A DNA stretch of 30,589 nucleotides from Patescibacteria group bacterium. Its GTDB lineage: Bacteria > Patescibacteriota > Patescibacteriia > UBA9934. The stretch lies in the NCBI GenBank assembly GCA_018818445.1, contig JAHISC010000083.1:1-30589 (forward strand). The letters run 5' to 3'. Under the pieces are notes generated by a model that made no database searches, was not told the DNA's origin, and was given only the letters and a program-made list of their open reading frames with translations. Position numbers and translations under genes: made by a program. Positions 21,502 through 29,317 of the stretch are shown here, piece after piece; positions within the stretch are counted from its first letter, which is position 1; every line of letters begins with the position of its first letter.

Positions 21502-22197
21502 ATGACTAGCCAAAGAAAACCAAATTTTATCTCTTTTTTCCCTCACGGCCTCTTTGTTGAAGCACTTTTGAAGAAAAGACCAGTAAAACGCGCTTTTTGC
21601 AGAGGTGAGGAAGGAGAGTTTGTTTTTCATCTCCTAGCTGATACTGATTTGGCAGAAATTCATGTTGCAGAACCTGACCACGAATCCATTGTAACTCTTC
21701 AATTAAAGCTTGATTTACTTCGACGATTTACCTGGAATGAATTTGCTGAGTTTTTTGGTGGCAAGAGTATTCACGAAAGACTGGAGAAATCAGAACGTTG
21801 GTTTGCGGATAGTTTTAGTTGGCATCGCAAGCGTCGTACGCACGCCAGATATCTTCGTGACATCGAAAGTTTGCATCGACTAAAAAAACGTTTATCGTTC
21901 CTAACACTGCACGGTGAAGATTATTTTCATTCTTTAGCAAACTATTTACCCAAGTCATTTGATTTAATTTATTTAGGCAGACTTTTAGATGAACCAGCGC
22001 TCCTCAAACATGAAAGTTGGACAGAAGCAATTCGTTCGCGTTTGAGCGAGAACGGCAGGTTAGTTCTTTTGACCGATCAAGATGAAGATTTTGTTGCGGA
22101 TAGAATGCGAGCTTGTGGATTTCAGATCGATGAACGATATAATTTTGATCCACAGATTAGCGCCCTTGTATTTTCTTCTATGTTAGTAGAAGATTGA
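21502..22197 (+). CDS. Putative DUF3419/BtaA-like SAM-binding protein
   Basis: The 231-residue protein has two suggestive parts. The first, HVAEPDHESIVTLQLKLDLL followed by WNEFAEFFGG (about 53-88), resembles the NPxQ-x-LLELK and F-x-FFG signature of DUF3419 proteins (BtaA-like aminocarboxypropyl transferases). The second, FDLIYLGRLLDEP and NGRLVLLTD (about 153-190), resembles late strands of a Rossmann-type methyltransferase. The canonical Asn-Pro is replaced by Glu-Pro. No motif I is evident. The link to betaine lipids cannot be assumed, and a divergent SAM-binding fold is as far as the sequence goes. Confidence 0.5.
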   Translation: MTSQRKPNFISFFPHGLFVEALLKKRPVKRAFCRGEEGEFVFHLLADTDLAEIHVAEPDHESIVTLQLKLDLLRRFTWNEFAEFFGGKSIHERLEKSERWFADSFSWHRKRRTHARYLRDIESLHRLKKRLSFLTLHGEDYFHSLANYLPKSFDLIYLGRLLDEPALLKHESWTEAIRSRLSENGRLVLLTDQDEDFVADRMRACGFQIDERYNFDPQISALVFSSMLVED

Positions 22198-22202
22198 TTA
22201 GT

Positions 22203-22709
22203 ATGAAAGAAATCGAAGCAAAAATTTTAGACATTGATGTCACCGATACCATGAGCAGAATTCTGGAGGCCGGAGCAGAGAAGACGTTCGATGGAAATGT
22301 TGACGTTGTTTTTTATGATTATCCTGACGATAAACTCCGATCTGAAGGCAGACGATTACGTTTAAGGTCGTTTGGTGATCGCGTGGAGCTAACTTATAAA
22401 AAAAATCTTAGCAAGGAAACCGTTAAGATCGCTGAGGAGCTTCAAGTTAATGTTTCTAACTTTGATGAAACAAAACAGATCTTGGAAGGTATAGGTTTGG
22501 TCCCAGTGTATAGCTATACTAAGCACAGAGTTTCATTTTGTATTAAAGATGCTTGTTTTGAAGTCGATTCAATTCCAGGTTGCCCACCATTTTTGGAAAT
22601 CGAAGCAGTTACAGAGGAAAAAGTCTTCGAATGGGTGAAAAAGTTGGGCTTTAGTGCCGAAAGTGCGCTTCCTTGGTCTGGAAACGAAGTGATTGAATAT
22701 TATTCATAA
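22203..22709 (+). CDS. CYTH domain protein (class IV adenylate cyclase/thiamine triphosphatase-like)
   Basis: The 168-residue protein begins MKEIEAKI with the CYTH signature E3-x-E5-x-K7. Later tunnel residues are visible: RLRLRSFGDRVELTYKK (about 52-68, with Arg/Lys that bind phosphates), TKHRVSF (about 105-111) and FLEIEAVTE (about 128-136). CYTH proteins act on triphosphates such as ThTP or PPPi, or make cAMP, so the substrate is uncertain. Start ATG 22203 lies 5 bp after the previous stop; TTG 22194 is the alternative. It is likely co-transcribed with the preceding gene. Confidence 0.85.
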   Translation: MKEIEAKILDIDVTDTMSRILEAGAEKTFDGNVDVVFYDYPDDKLRSEGRRLRLRSFGDRVELTYKKNLSKETVKIAEELQVNVSNFDETKQILEGIGLVPVYSYTKHRVSFCIKDACFEVDSIPGCPPFLEIEAVTEEKVFEWVKKLGFSAESALPWSGNEVIEYYS

Positions 22710-22790
22710 CCCGGTTTAGACAAGGCACAGGCTACCCTTTATTATTTTTAATAGTTCGTGTATACTTCTGCACGAATTATTTATTTCAAT

Positions 22791-24170
22791 ATGTCTAAGA
22801 GAAAACAAGTGTATATTTACGCCCTGATCTTACTAGGTCTTGTCGGCGTACCAGTGGCAGTTTTTGCCGAAGAAGCAGCTGAAGGAGGTCATGGAGGCTT
22901 TGGAATGACCTTTCTTTGGATCGCGGTTATCTTGATTGCGGCTAAGCTTTCAAGTTTGGTTGAGAAATTTGGTCAGCCATCAGTGCTTGGTGAGTTGGTC
23001 ATGGGTGTTATTTTAGGAAACCTAGTTTTGATTGGTATCGATCTTTTTGAGCCAATCAAACATGACTCAATTATTGAGTTCTTAGCTGAACTTGGTGTAG
23101 TCATTCTTCTTTTCCAAATTGGATTAGAATCAAATATCAAGGAAATGAAAAAGGTAGGTGTAAATGCTTTCTTGGTAGCAATGATTGGTGTTGTTCTGCC
23201 ATTTGTTCTTGGAACGTACATCGTTGGTCCTTGGCTTTTACCAGGCCTTGATTCAACAGCTTATCTCTTCTTAGGAGCTTCGCTAACAGCTACGTCTGTA
23301 GGAATTACTGCTCGTGTTTTCCAGGAACTTAAGAAATTACAAATCAGGGAAGCTCAAATAGTTCTTGGCGCCGCTGTTATTGATGACGTTTTAGGACTAA
23401 TTATCTTGGCCGTTGTTTCAGCCATTGCTACAGGCGGTGCTGTGACAGCTGGAGTAATAGGAGTGATCACTGCAAAAGCTATTCTTTTCTTGGTTGGCGC
23501 GATTGTTCTAGGACAATTAGCTGCTCCATTCCTCAGTAAGTATTTGGCAAAAATTCAGGCTGGCGTGGGTATGAAATTCACCTTAGCTATTGCTTTTGCT
23601 TTGCTTTTTGCCTGGGGAGCTTCGGAAATTGGTTTGGCTGCTATTGTCGGAGCTTTTGCTGCCGGTTTGGTGCTTGACCCTGTTCATTTCCGTTATTTCA
23701 AAGATGCAAAAGTTGTTCGTGACGTTAAGAAGGCTCTAAAAGACGCGGATGCCCAGGACAAGGTTGTGTCTGAGGTTTCCAAAGCAATTGAGGAGCATGC
23801 TCATCGTCACATTGAAGATTTGATTGAGCCAGTTTCATTTTTCTTAGTTCCAATCTTCTTTGTGTTTACTGGTATGGCTGTTAATCTGGAGACAATGTTT
23901 GATCCAAAGATTTTAGGCGTGGCTCTAGCCATCACTGTAGTTGCTGTATTTGGAAAGGTCTTAGCAGGAGTTGCAGCAGGGAAGGTAAATAAGGTATTGG
24001 TAGGCTTTGGAATGGTGCCGCGTGGTGAAGTTGGATTGATTTTTGCTGCTATTGGTAAAGGTCTTGGTGTTGTTTCGGATGAAGTTTTCTCAATCATTGT
24101 GATAATGGTGATTTTGACCACTTTGATGACCCCACCGATTCTAGTTGCACTACTTAAGAGACAAAAATAA
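22791..24170 (+). CDS. Cation:proton antiporter, CPA2 (Kef/NapA) type
   Basis: The 459-residue membrane protein has a probable signal sequence (about 5-24, ending V-F-A) and then about 12 TM helices. The transport core shows GQPSVLGELVMGVILGN, LLFQIGLES, ASLTATSVGIT and GAAVIDDVLGL with the Asp-Asp of TM5 that binds cation and proton. An acidic and His-rich insert, ending EEHAHRHIEDLIEP (about 315-340), interrupts the helices. There is no RCK/TrkA-N domain, unlike KefB/C. It is likely a Na+ or K+/H+ antiporter. I chose ATG 22791 over the in-frame GTG at 22758. The upstream -10 (TATACT) overlaps that GTG region. Confidence 0.9.
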   Translation: MSKRKQVYIYALILLGLVGVPVAVFAEEAAEGGHGGFGMTFLWIAVILIAAKLSSLVEKFGQPSVLGELVMGVILGNLVLIGIDLFEPIKHDSIIEFLAELGVVILLFQIGLESNIKEMKKVGVNAFLVAMIGVVLPFVLGTYIVGPWLLPGLDSTAYLFLGASLTATSVGITARVFQELKKLQIREAQIVLGAAVIDDVLGLIILAVVSAIATGGAVTAGVIGVITAKAILFLVGAIVLGQLAAPFLSKYLAKIQAGVGMKFTLAIAFALLFAWGASEIGLAAIVGAFAAGLVLDPVHFRYFKDAKVVRDVKKALKDADAQDKVVSEVSKAIEEHAHRHIEDLIEPVSFFLVPIFFVFTGMAVNLETMFDPKILGVALAITVVAVFGKVLAGVAAGKVNKVLVGFGMVPRGEVGLIFAAIGKGLGVVSDEVFSIIVIMVILTTLMTPPILVALLKRQK

Positions 24171-24184
24171 GGATGCGAGGTAAG

Positions 24185-24215
24185 ATAAGGGTGTTAATCG
24201 CCCTTATTTTATTTT
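24185..24215 (+). terminator. Terminator after the antiporter gene
   Basis: The stem pairs ATAAGGGTG with CGCCCTTAT across a 5-nt loop, followed by TTTATTTTAT. It ends immediately before the next start codon (24216), so that gene needs either readthrough or a promoter within the terminator. Confidence 0.7.
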
Positions 24216-24737
24216 ATGAAAATAAACGGTTTATATCTTCTTGGTATAGTTTTGGTCGTTGCTGCTATGGTCATTACAGTGTTTTGGATTAAAAGCGCGC
24301 AAGAAAGAGTCGGATTAACAACTACTGTTGGTGAAGAAGATTTATATCTTGATCGAGACTTAGAGGAAGCAATTTTATCAACTGAAAAAGAAATTGATAC
24401 CGCGACATTGGGCGATGCAGTTTATGTGGATAAAATAATGTTTAATTATGGCGAACCTGCCGGCAATAATCTTTGGAAGTACTCAGGAGTAATATTTATA
24501 GTCAACGAGCAAAGCATTGGTATCAAAGATGCTAAGATTTCTATTGAAATAAGAACATCGCTCGAAACCGAGAGATTGACTCTTATTACCGACGAATTTG
24601 GAAAGGTGGAGTTTGATGTTGAGGTTGAAAATGGTTCAGGTGAGTGGTTTGTGGAGATTGTGGATATTTTGGGTGATGGTTTGCATTATGCTCCAGAATT
24701 GAATAACATTCGTGTATACAATGGAATCAACCAATAA
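24216..24737 (+). CDS. Membrane-anchored protein with a beta-sandwich-like domain
   Basis: The 173-residue protein has an N-terminal TM anchor (about 6-25) and an acidic linker (about 38-65). Then comes a beta-rich domain with patterns such as IKDAKISIEIRT, TDEFGKVEFDVEVENGSGEW and VEIVDILGDG, which resemble carboxypeptidase-regulatory-like or other Ig-like beta-sandwich domains. It is probably displayed outside the cell. It has no catalytic motif. It ends 2 bp before the Nudix-HD fusion gene and may be co-transcribed with it. I do not recognise a specific family. Confidence 0.6.
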   Translation: MKINGLYLLGIVLVVAAMVITVFWIKSAQERVGLTTTVGEEDLYLDRDLEEAILSTEKEIDTATLGDAVYVDKIMFNYGEPAGNNLWKYSGVIFIVNEQSIGIKDAKISIEIRTSLETERLTLITDEFGKVEFDVEVENGSGEWFVEIVDILGDGLHYAPELNNIRVYNGINQ

Positions 24738-24739
24738 AT

Positions 24740-26200
24740 ATGTTTCATCCAGATGAGAAGCGGCCGAAAGTGGGGGTGGCAGCAGTAATTATTAAGGAGG
24801 GAAAGGTGCTCATGGGGCAGCGATTGAATGCTCATGGAGCCGATATGTGGAGTTTTCCAAGTGGACACTTAGAGTGGAATGAAAGTTGGGAAGAGTGTGC
24901 GATACGCGAAACTCAAGAGGAGGCGGGCGTGGAGATAAGAAACGTCCGTTTTTTGACTGCTACAAATGATGTTATGTATGCGGATAGTACGCACTACATT
25001 ACCATTTTTATGCTGGCTGATTGGGCAGATAAGGAGCCACAGGTTACAGAACCGGACAAAATGGTTAACTGGCGCTGGTTTGATTGGGACGATTTGCCCG
25101 AGCCCTTGTTTTACTCAGTGGCGAATTTGATTGATTCCGGAGTCTCACCATTGCCAGATGCTTTAGCTCAACAAGAACGTCAAATCGTGAATGCTACAAA
25201 AGAGTATGTTAGCGCTCGGTTAACAGGTGAATCTTCAGGCCATGATTGGTGGCACAGTTATCGAGTTTGGAAAATTACCAAGCAAATAATAAAACACGAG
25301 GAGTGCGATCAGTTTGTTGCAGAGCTAGCTGCTTTGTTGCACGATATTTCTGATTACAAATTGAATGGTGGAGACATGGATGCGGGCCCTGATTTAGCTA
25401 AAGAATGGCTGGAACATCAAAAGGTTGAGAGTATCAGAATTAATCAGGTAGCAGAAATTATTCGTACCATGGCTTTTAAAGGCGCGGCTGAGGTCGATGA
25501 AATGAAGACAATTGAAGGAAAAATTGTACAAGATGCCGATCGACTGGAAGCGATTGGAGCAGTAGGAATTGCGCGTTGTTTTGCTTTTGGTGGAGCAGTT
25601 AACCAGACTTTGTATGATCCAAATATAAATCCCGCGCAGCAGCAAGATTTTATTGCCTATAAAAATAAGGGTAAAACTACATCAATTAATCATTTTTACG
25701 AAAAACTTCTATTAGTTAAAGACAGAATGAAGACCGAAACTGGAAAAAGACTGGCACAAGATCGTCACCAGTTCATGGAAGCATTCTTGGAGCAGTTTTA
25801 TATGGAAGTAACGGATGGCATGGATAAAAACACAGATAGCACGGATATAGGTACGGATTGCATAGATAAAGATAGACAGTTTCACGAAAGGCCCAATTAT
25901 GAAGCAAAATTAGTGCGTGATAAAATTCCTGAGATTATTGAAAGAAATGGTGAGCGACCAATGATCCGTATTGCCGACCAAGAAGAGTATCGAGATGTTT
26001 TGAAAGAAAAACTTCTTGAGGAGGCAGCAGAATTTAAGCGCGATGAAACGCCGGAAGAAATTGCTGATATTTTTGAAGTAATAGATGCGATTTGTAAAGA
26101 GTTTGGTTTTGCAAAGCCAATAGTTGAAAATTTACAACGCGAAAAAAAAGAAAAACGTGGCGGTTTTGAGGAAAAGATTATTTTGGAGGATGTAGAATAA
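24740..26200 (+). CDS. Three-domain fusion: Nudix hydrolase, HD phosphohydrolase, PRA-PH/MazG-like pyrophosphohydrolase
   Basis: The 486-residue protein has three hydrolase domains. The Nudix domain (1-145) has a complete Nudix box (Gly42 to Val64, fitting GX5EX7REUXEEXGU). The HD domain (about 160-345) has HDWWH (168-172), ALLHDISD (His201-Asp202) and a late DADRLEAIGAVG, matching the YedJ-type HD family. A Asp/Thr-rich linker (about 357-386) leads to a C-terminal domain (387-486) beginning YEAKLVRDKIPEIIE, typical of the phosphoribosyl-ATP pyrophosphohydrolase/MazG-like family, with the LLEEAAEF helix and EEIADIFEVIDA metal site. All three are usually nucleotide clean-up or signalling hydrolases. 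The linker DNA has repeated ACGGAT motifs. No frameshift is seen. Confidence 0.85.
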   Translation: MFHPDEKRPKVGVAAVIIKEGKVLMGQRLNAHGADMWSFPSGHLEWNESWEECAIRETQEEAGVEIRNVRFLTATNDVMYADSTHYITIFMLADWADKEPQVTEPDKMVNWRWFDWDDLPEPLFYSVANLIDSGVSPLPDALAQQERQIVNATKEYVSARLTGESSGHDWWHSYRVWKITKQIIKHEECDQFVAELAALLHDISDYKLNGGDMDAGPDLAKEWLEHQKVESIRINQVAEIIRTMAFKGAAEVDEMKTIEGKIVQDADRLEAIGAVGIARCFAFGGAVNQTLYDPNINPAQQQDFIAYKNKGKTTSINHFYEKLLLVKDRMKTETGKRLAQDRHQFMEAFLEQFYMEVTDGMDKNTDSTDIGTDCIDKDRQFHERPNYEAKLVRDKIPEIIERNGERPMIRIADQEEYRDVLKEKLLEEAAEFKRDETPEEIADIFEVIDAICKEFGFAKPIVENLQREKKEKRGGFEEKIILEDVE

Positions 26201-26230
26201 AAGAAAGCCCGGAGGATTTCTTTATTTTTT
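26197..26230. terminator. Weak A/T-rich terminator between convergent genes
   Basis: Arms ATAAAAGAAA and TTTCTTTAT with one bulge, followed by TTTTTT. The loop includes GCCCGGAGGA. Few GC pairs are present, so its strength is doubtful. Confidence 0.35.
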
Positions 26231-27352
26231 AACAAGTTTTGTTACTAGTTCAACATGCGGTGTGTGTGGGAACATATCAATAGCTCGAATAGCCTCCACT
26301 TGATAAAATTCTTGTAATTGGACTAGCTCGCGAGCAAAGTTTTTGTAGTTGCAAGAAACGTAAACGATTGTAGCTGGCTTAGCTTCAAGGATGTCGGCCA
26401 GAGCTTTATCGTGCATGCCGCTGCGAGGCGGATCGAGAATGACTACATCGGCTCCAATTGACTGCCAGTCAAATTCTTCAGTTTTAGCATCATGAAACTC
26501 GATGTTTACAGCATTGAGTTCAGCATTAACTCGCGCGTCGCGGATCGCTTCTGGTACCAACTCTACACCGACCGTTTGAGCTGCTTCAGGAGCAAGTGCG
26601 ATTGAGAAAAAACCAGAGCCACAATAAAGGTCGAGCAAAGTTTTTTCACTCAAGTCACCACAAAACTCACGAACTGTTTGTAATAACAACTCGGCGCCAG
26701 CGGAGTTTGTTTGGAAAAAAGCGTTGGGTGTGATGCGGTAGGTGTGGCCGTCAATAAGTTCTTCAATAAATCCAGAGCCGCAAATTACGCGTAATTCATC
26801 GCCAAAAGAGACGTCGGTAACGGTATGATTTATGGACCAAATTAGAGTTGTTGGTTGAGTAATTTCAGCGAGTTGTTCGAGAGAGGCTTGTACGGCTAAT
26901 TCTTCGATTTTATCGACTGGAGCACTACTTACGACGGTGATCATGCTTTCACCTTTTTTTGTCGCCCGAATTACAGCATACCGTAAAAGTCCGGTATGAG
27001 CTTTGCGATCATAAAATGATAAACCAGCAGACTTTGTCCAGTCGCGTACTTGGTGAAAAAGTTCTTCAATTTTTTCGTCTGCCAAAAAGCAGGTGTGATC
27101 ATCGATTACCTTCCACCACTTACCTTTTTCACGCATGCCAACTCTTCCTTCAAAATCAATCACAAAGTCCATGCGGTTACGATAGTGATCAGTGACTGGT
27201 GCCGCTACAATTTCTTTAACTCGCGTATCCAACTTTTTCAACTTAAAAGAACCGTTGATGTCACTCAATTTTTGATCAAGTTGTTTTTGGTATGGAATAT
27301 GTGACCAGCCACAAGAGCCACAGAGTTCTTTGTTGGGACAGAGGTCTTTCAT
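26222..27352 (-). CDS. rlmD: 23S rRNA (uracil-5-)-methyltransferase, RlmD/TrmA family
   Basis: The 376-residue protein has four Cys for a [4Fe-4S] cluster: Cys5, Cys11, Cys14 and Cys88 (C-x5-C-x2-C-x73-C, close to the RlmD spacing). The SAM site is LDLYCGSGFFSI (about 241-252). The uridine site is DPPRSG (about 304-309), the nucleophilic Cys is in YVSCN (about 327-331), and the C-terminal DMFPHTPHVE gives the general-base Glu. The N-terminal TRAM domain of E. coli RlmD is missing, since the protein starts at the cluster. It makes m5U in rRNA or tRNA, and which one is not certain, so the symbol is provisional. It is divergent from the TrmH gene through interlocking promoters. Confidence 0.88.
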   Translation of the reverse strand: MKDLCPNKELCGSCGWSHIPYQKQLDQKLSDINGSFKLKKLDTRVKEIVAAPVTDHYRNRMDFVIDFEGRVGMREKGKWWKVIDDHTCFLADEKIEELFHQVRDWTKSAGLSFYDRKAHTGLLRYAVIRATKKGESMITVVSSAPVDKIEELAVQASLEQLAEITQPTTLIWSINHTVTDVSFGDELRVICGSGFIEELIDGHTYRITPNAFFQTNSAGAELLLQTVREFCGDLSEKTLLDLYCGSGFFSIALAPEAAQTVGVELVPEAIRDARVNAELNAVNIEFHDAKTEEFDWQSIGADVVILDPPRSGMHDKALADILEAKPATIVYVSCNYKNFARELVQLQEFYQVEAIRAIDMFPHTPHVELVTKLVKK

Positions 27353-27357
27353 AATGC

Positions 27358-27389
27358 TTGATCATAGTCACAATTTCGGGTATGGTCAA
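27358..27389. promoter_or_regulatory. Interlocking face-to-face promoters of rlmD (minus) and trmH (plus)
   Basis: Plus: -35 TTGATC (27358-27363), 17 bp, -10 TATGGT (27381-27386), 8 nt, ATG 27395. Minus: -35 TTGACC (27384-27389), 17 bp, -10 TATGAT (27361-27366), 8 nt, ATG 27352. Each -10 overlaps the other's -35. Both transcripts would be leaderless. Confidence 0.75.
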
Positions 27390-27394
27390 GTATT

Positions 27395-27841
27395 ATGATT
27401 ATCATCGCACACAATATTCGCAGCATGTATAACGTTGGTTCAATATTTCGTAATGCCGCCGCCTTTAATATAGAAAAGTTATATTTAACCGGAATTAGTG
27501 CAATTCCACCTAGAAAAGAGATCGCTAAGGTGGCACTGGGAGCGGTTGATTTAGTTAACTGGGAAGCAGGTGAGATCGAGGAAGTCATCACTCGGCTCAA
27601 AACTGAAGGTTATCATGTTTACGGTCTGGAACAGGGTAAAGGATCGATATCTCTGGACGTGGTTGTGGGTGGCTTACAAAATAAAAAAATTGCATTAGTT
27701 TTAGGAAATGAAGTTGAAGGTATTGATAAAGAGACTATTAAATTACTTGATGGTCTGATTGAAATTCCTATGGGCAAAAAACGCTCTCTCAATGTTTCTG
27801 TAGCGAGTGGAATTGCCATGTTTGTTTTGGGAAGTAAATAA
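27395..27841 (+). CDS. SpoU/TrmH-type RNA 2'-O-methyltransferase (SPOUT fold)
   Basis: The 148-residue protein is a minimal SPOUT domain. Motif 1 is NIRSMYNVGSIFRNAAAF (about 7-24, with catalytic Arg19), motif 2 is IALVLGNEVEGI (about 99-110) and motif 3 is IPMGKKRSLNVSVASGIAMF (about 124-143), forming the knotted SAM site. No N-terminal RNA-binding domain is present. The family methylates ribose 2'-OH in tRNA or rRNA, and the target cannot be told. It is divergent from the RlmD-type gene, which is also an RNA methyltransferase. Confidence 0.92.
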   Translation: MIIIAHNIRSMYNVGSIFRNAAAFNIEKLYLTGISAIPPRKEIAKVALGAVDLVNWEAGEIEEVITRLKTEGYHVYGLEQGKGSISLDVVVGGLQNKKIALVLGNEVEGIDKETIKLLDGLIEIPMGKKRSLNVSVASGIAMFVLGSK

Positions 27842-27893
27842 GTTTTTATACACCACAGCTCAACAACTCCAGAACTAAATAACTCCTAACTTG

Positions 27894-27902
27894 TGCTATA
27901 AT
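27894..27902 (+). promoter_or_regulatory. Extended -10 promoter (TGCTATAAT) of the glycosyltransferase gene
   Basis: A perfect TG-N-TATAAT with 10 nt to ATG 27913. It is identical to the element before the small membrane protein at 5646. The leader is at most a few nt. Confidence 0.7.
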
Positions 27903-27912
27903 AACAAAAGGT

Positions 27913-28638
27913 ATGACACTATCAATTGTTATTCCAACAAAAAACGAAGAGACATGTCTTCCACAGCTTTTTAGTTCTATCAAACTACAGAGCCTACAAC
28001 CAGATCAAGTTATAATTGCTGATGCTCAATCAGACGACGAAACTCGTTGTGTGGCAGAGCAGTTTGGTGCGATTATAGTTAATGGTGGCATGCCAGGGGA
28101 GGGAAGAAACCTTGGGGCTGCAGTTGCGACTTCGGAGCTGATTCTTTTTCTTGATGCTGACGTTGTTTTGGAAGACAAACAATTACTACAAAAAGCTGTA
28201 GGTGAATTTGAGCAAAAGAATCTAGACATTGCTACGGCCGATATACTACCAATTGCTGGAAACTTGTACGACCAATTCTCGCATGAGGTGTATAATTTGT
28301 ATGTACGTCTTTGGGGAAAAACTCATCCACATGCACCTGGTTTTTTCATCCTAGTGAAACGCTCACTGCATAAGCAAATTAATGGTTTTGATGAAACAGT
28401 TGTATTTGCTGAAGATCATGATTATGTGCGACGTGCAGGTAAGGTTGGCAAATTTGGTTTTTTGGACAGTGTTAAGATATCAGTTTCAGTGCGACGGCAA
28501 GATCGTGACGGTAGATTATCCATGGGTGTTAAGTATGTGCTGGCTGAATTGCACATTTTGTTCATAGGGCCAATTAGACATAATAAATTTAATTATACTT
28601 TTGGTCATCCAAAGAAAGATTATGCAGGAGAAGAATAA
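27913..28638 (+). CDS. Family 2 glycosyltransferase
   Basis: The 241-residue GT-A fold enzyme shows SIVIPTKNEE (about 4-13), IIADAQSDDET (about 35-45) for nucleotide binding, and the metal motif LFLDADVVLE (about 77-86). Later, GFDETVVFAEDHDYVRR (about 157-173) gives the ED-type catalytic base region. There is no TM domain beyond a weak hydrophobic stretch near the end, so it is a cytoplasmic, peripheral enzyme. The sugar and acceptor are unknown. It overlaps the next gene by 17 bp, which implies translational coupling with the DUF389 membrane protein. Confidence 0.9.
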   Translation: MTLSIVIPTKNEETCLPQLFSSIKLQSLQPDQVIIADAQSDDETRCVAEQFGAIIVNGGMPGEGRNLGAAVATSELILFLDADVVLEDKQLLQKAVGEFEQKNLDIATADILPIAGNLYDQFSHEVYNLYVRLWGKTHPHAPGFFILVKRSLHKQINGFDETVVFAEDHDYVRRAGKVGKFGFLDSVKISVSVRRQDRDGRLSMGVKYVLAELHILFIGPIRHNKFNYTFGHPKKDYAGEE

Positions 28639-29302
28639 ACTTTTTGATCCAAGTGTTGTTGATCATACAGCTGTGATCATACATTTGGTTTCGGAAAGTT
28701 CACCTCGAAAAGTTTTTTTGATGATGGTAATAATTTCGAGCATTATCGCTACACTTGGTTTACTTAATAATAATTTAGCCATCGTCATCGGCGCCATGTT
28801 AGTTGCTCCATTACTTTGGCCAATTTTGGGTATTAGCATGGGTTTGCTGGTTCGTGATTTCAGAATGATTAAGCTAGCGGTTATCAGTATTTTTCTGGCA
28901 TTAGTACTAGCTATCGGTACTGCAATGTTGATTACTTTCTTATATATTCCTCTTGGTGCCACACATAGTATCTTCAACTATGCTAACTATGGGTTTATGT
29001 TGCCGGTGTCTATTGCAGCCGGAGCCGCAGCCGCTTTTGCAGTTTCCTATACGAGCATCAAAGAAACTGTAGCCGGTGTAGCTATTACCGTAGCTTTACT
29101 TCCGCCAATAGTAAGTATAGGCATTGGTCTTGGAGCAACGAATTGGGATTTATTATTTGACTCAGTTAAGATTTTTGCTATTAACCTCACTGGTATTATT
29201 ACTACTACATTTTTTGTTTTTTTAGCTTTAGGATTTCATAAATATACACGATCCGCTGAAACTGCGGCAGTAAAGGAAGAGAAGATTTTGAAAAATTCGT
29301 AA
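28622..29302 (+). CDS. DUF389 membrane protein
   Basis: The 226-residue protein has about six TM helices. It carries the DUF389 hallmark LLNNNLAIVIGAMLVAPLLW (about 45-64), then VSIAAGAAAAFAVSYTS and GVAITVALLPPIVSIGIG (about 155-172) with the Pro-Pro. DUF389 proteins are integral membrane proteins of unknown transport role. I chose ATG 28622, within the end of the glycosyltransferase gene. The gene is between a glycosyltransferase and a CorA channel and may be part of one operon with them. Confidence 0.88.
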   Translation: MQEKNKLFDPSVVDHTAVIIHLVSESSPRKVFLMMVIISSIIATLGLLNNNLAIVIGAMLVAPLLWPILGISMGLLVRDFRMIKLAVISIFLALVLAIGTAMLITFLYIPLGATHSIFNYANYGFMLPVSIAAGAAAAFAVSYTSIKETVAGVAITVALLPPIVSIGIGLGATNWDLLFDSVKIFAINLTGIITTTFFVFLALGFHKYTRSAETAAVKEEKILKNS

Positions 29303-29317
29303 ATAATTAAGGAGGGT

